Below are positions 62,753-64,000 of a stretch of 64,000 nt of DNA, piece by piece. Origin of the DNA: Streptomyces galbus (GTDB lineage Bacteria; Actinomycetota; Actinomycetes; Streptomycetales; Streptomycetaceae); contig NZ_SZPR01000023.1 of NCBI RefSeq assembly GCF_005280195.1, forward strand, positions 62,001 through 126,000, in the 5' to 3' direction. How positions within the stretch are numbered: position 1 is the first letter of the stretch; each line of letters starts with the position of its first letter. The translations under genes were made by a program, and so were the position numbers. The notes beneath the pieces were generated by a model that was given only the letters and a program-made list of their open reading frames with translations, made no database searches and was not told the DNA's origin.

Positions 62753-62794
62753 CGAGCAGGTCAGACAAGCTGGACAGCCGGTCTGACCTGCTCG
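62753..62794 (-). terminator. Intrinsic terminator downstream of nusG
   Basis: A perfect 14-bp stem CGAGCAGGTCAGAC / GTCTGACCTGCTCG with a 14-base loop, followed on the transcript by TTTTT. A rare textbook rho-independent terminator for this G+C-rich genome. Confidence 0.93.
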
Positions 62795-62828
62795 GGGTTC
62801 GTGGGGAAGAGCCCGCTCCGGTGCGGAG

Positions 62829-63755
62829 CTAGTTCTTCTGGATCTGGTCGAAGCTCAGCTCGACCGGGGTCTCCCGGCCGAAGATCTCGACGAGACCCTT
62901 GACCTTCTTGGAGTCGGCGTTGATCTCGTTGATCGTGGCCTGGAGGGTGGCGAAGGGGCCGTCCGTGACGGTGACCGAGTCGCCGACCTCGAAGTCCAGC
63001 ACCTGGACCTCGACCTTGCGCTGCGGCGCCGGCTTGCCCTCGGCCTCGGCGGCCTCGCGGGCGGCCTTCTCCTCGGCCTCCGGGGCGAGCATCTTGACGA
63101 TCTCGTCCAGGGTCAGCGGGTACGGGTCGTAGGCGTTGCCGACGAAGCCGGTGACGCCCGGGGTGTTGCGGACGACGCCCCAGGACTCGTTCGTCAGGTC
63201 CATGCGGACCAGGACGTAACCGGGCAGCTTGTTCTGCTTGATCGTCTTGCGGTCGCCGTTCTTGATCTGGACGACCTCTTCCTGCGGCACCTCGGCCTGG
63301 AAGATGTAGTCCTCGACGTTCAGCGAGACGGCGCGCTGCTCCAGGTTGGTCTTCACGCGGTTCTCGTAGCCGGCGTAGGTGTGGATGACGTACCACTCGC
63401 CGGGCAGGGAGCGCAGCTCCTCGCGCAGGGCCTGGACCGGGTCCACGGGCTCGGCGGGCTCCTCCTCGGCGGCCTCGGCCTCGTCGGCGCCGGCCTCCTC
63501 GGTGTCGACCGTGCCGTCGGCGGACTCCCCGGACTCGGCGGCCTCGACGGACTCGCCGTCCTCAGCGGCCTCGTCGTCCTCGGCCGGCGCGTCGTCCTCG
63601 GCGAGCAGCGCGGCGTCCTCGGCGGCCTCCGCGTCGGCAGCCTCGGCCTCGTCCAGGTCCTCGTCCGCGCCCCCGACGATGTCGAGCTCGTCGTCGACGG
63701 ACTCGACGCCTTCTCCACGTGGCTCGACGGCGTCGTTCAGGTTCTGGTCAGACAC
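62829..63755 (-). CDS. nusG: Transcription termination/antitermination protein NusG
   Basis: 308 residues. The first 115 are an Asp/Glu/Ala-rich disordered extension (DELDIVGGADEDLDEAEAADAEAAEDAAL and similar). The NGN domain follows (GEWYVIHTYAGYENRVKTNLEQRAVSL; GYVLVRMDLTNESWGVVRNTPGVTGFVG), and a KOW domain ends the protein (VEVQVLDFEVGDSVTVTDGPFATLQATINEI ... VELSFDQIQKN). It binds RNA polymerase and couples to Rho and S10. GTG start at 63755 after AGGAAG. The long acidic N-terminus is typical of streptomycete NusG and absent in E. coli. Confidence 0.98.
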   Translation of the reverse strand: MSDQNLNDAVEPRGEGVESVDDELDIVGGADEDLDEAEAADAEAAEDAALLAEDDAPAEDDEAAEDGESVEAAESGESADGTVDTEEAGADEAEAAEEEPAEPVDPVQALREELRSLPGEWYVIHTYAGYENRVKTNLEQRAVSLNVEDYIFQAEVPQEEVVQIKNGDRKTIKQNKLPGYVLVRMDLTNESWGVVRNTPGVTGFVGNAYDPYPLTLDEIVKMLAPEAEEKAAREAAEAEGKPAPQRKVEVQVLDFEVGDSVTVTDGPFATLQATINEINADSKKVKGLVEIFGRETPVELSFDQIQKN

Positions 63756-63800
63756 GGTGGCTGCTTCTTCCTGGATACATAGGGGTGGAACATGCGAAAC

Positions 63801-63823
63801 GGGCGCCGGATACCTCGGCGCCC
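63801..63823. terminator. Hairpin between secE and nusG
   Basis: GGGCGCCG / CGGCGCCC, 7-base loop, 12 bases after the secE stop, followed on the minus strand by GTTTCGC. Likely attenuation rather than a full stop, since nusG follows at once. Confidence 0.5.
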
Positions 63824-63835
63824 TTCGCTCTCGAC

Positions 63836-64000
63836 TCAGCCGAAGACGTACTTGGCGGCGTGGCTGAGCCCATAGTCAATCACGGTCACCACGGCGATCA
63901 TGATGGCGACGAAGAAGATCACCACGGTCGTGTACGACGTGAGCTGGTTGCGCGTCGGCCAGACGACCTTGCGGAGCTCCGCGACGATCTGCCGGTAGAA
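63836..64000 (-). CDS. secE: Protein translocase subunit SecE, C-terminal part
   Basis: The last 54 residues are in the window: FYRQIVAELRKVVWPTRNQLTSYTTVVIFFVAIMIAVVTVIDYGLSHAAKYVFG. The amphipathic helix with V-x-W-P-T and the single transmembrane segment are diagnostic of SecE, which clamps SecY. The gene continues beyond the right window edge. Gene order secE-nusG-rplK-rplA is universal in bacteria. Confidence 0.97.
   Translation of the reverse strand, partial: FYRQIVAELRKVVWPTRNQLTSYTTVVIFFVAIMIAVVTVIDYGLSHAAKYVFG

Overview
The window is chromosomal DNA of very high G+C content. Third codon positions are almost all G or C, and GTG or TTG starts are common. Gene content and protein details (TTG-started RpoB of 1161 residues, NusG with a long acidic N-terminus, LCP proteins, DUF1707 and DUF4190 proteins) indicate an actinomycete, almost certainly a Streptomyces. 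No species can be named from the sequence alone. The segment is core genome: no prophage, insertion sequence, CRISPR array, rRNA or tRNA was seen.

Layout. (a) 1-3151: end of an LCP family gene, a secreted GH10 xylanase with a CBM2 domain, and a LacI-type regulator, with palindromic operator-like sites. (b) 3411-12846: housekeeping genes on the minus strand: tsaD, rimI and tsaB; tsaE; an alpha/beta hydrolase; alanine racemase; the NAD(P)HX repair enzyme; acpS; an FMN reductase. Inside this block lie a plus-strand exported protein that looks like an L,D-transpeptidase without its catalytic cysteine, and a 78-residue ORF behind a strong iron-box palindrome. (c) 12949-19251: an XRE regulator, glmS, coaA, a DUF389 membrane protein and glmM (cell-wall amino sugar and CoA supply). 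(d) 19504-40208: ribosomal protein clusters read leftward: rplM-rpsI, then the S10-spc-alpha super-cluster from rpsJ to rplQ, including secY, adk, map, infA, rpmJ and rpoA; truA follows. (e) 40645-46164: two small genes, then the str operon (rpsL, rpsG, fusA, tuf). (f) 46416-49920: a GT2 glycosyltransferase, a multi-spanning membrane protein resembling mannosyltransferases, and two small membrane proteins. (g) 50025-64000: rpoC, rpoB, rplL, rplJ, two tandem lipoprotein genes (one frameshifted), rplA, rplK, nusG and the end of secE.

Nearly everything from 13.8 kb onward builds the translation, transcription and Sec machinery. Promoter-like sequences with good -35 and -10 hexamers and long leaders stand before rpsJ, rpsL, rpoB and rplJ. 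Strong hairpins mark operon ends or internal attenuation points.

The most notable non-routine observations are: a 37-38 nt leader element shared by the str (rpsL) and S10 (rpsJ) operons; the iron-box-controlled small ORF; the degenerate L,D-transpeptidase; a long structured element between rpsN and rpsH; and a frameshifted lipoprotein gene that ends in a 10-bp triplication carrying TGA in all three frames.
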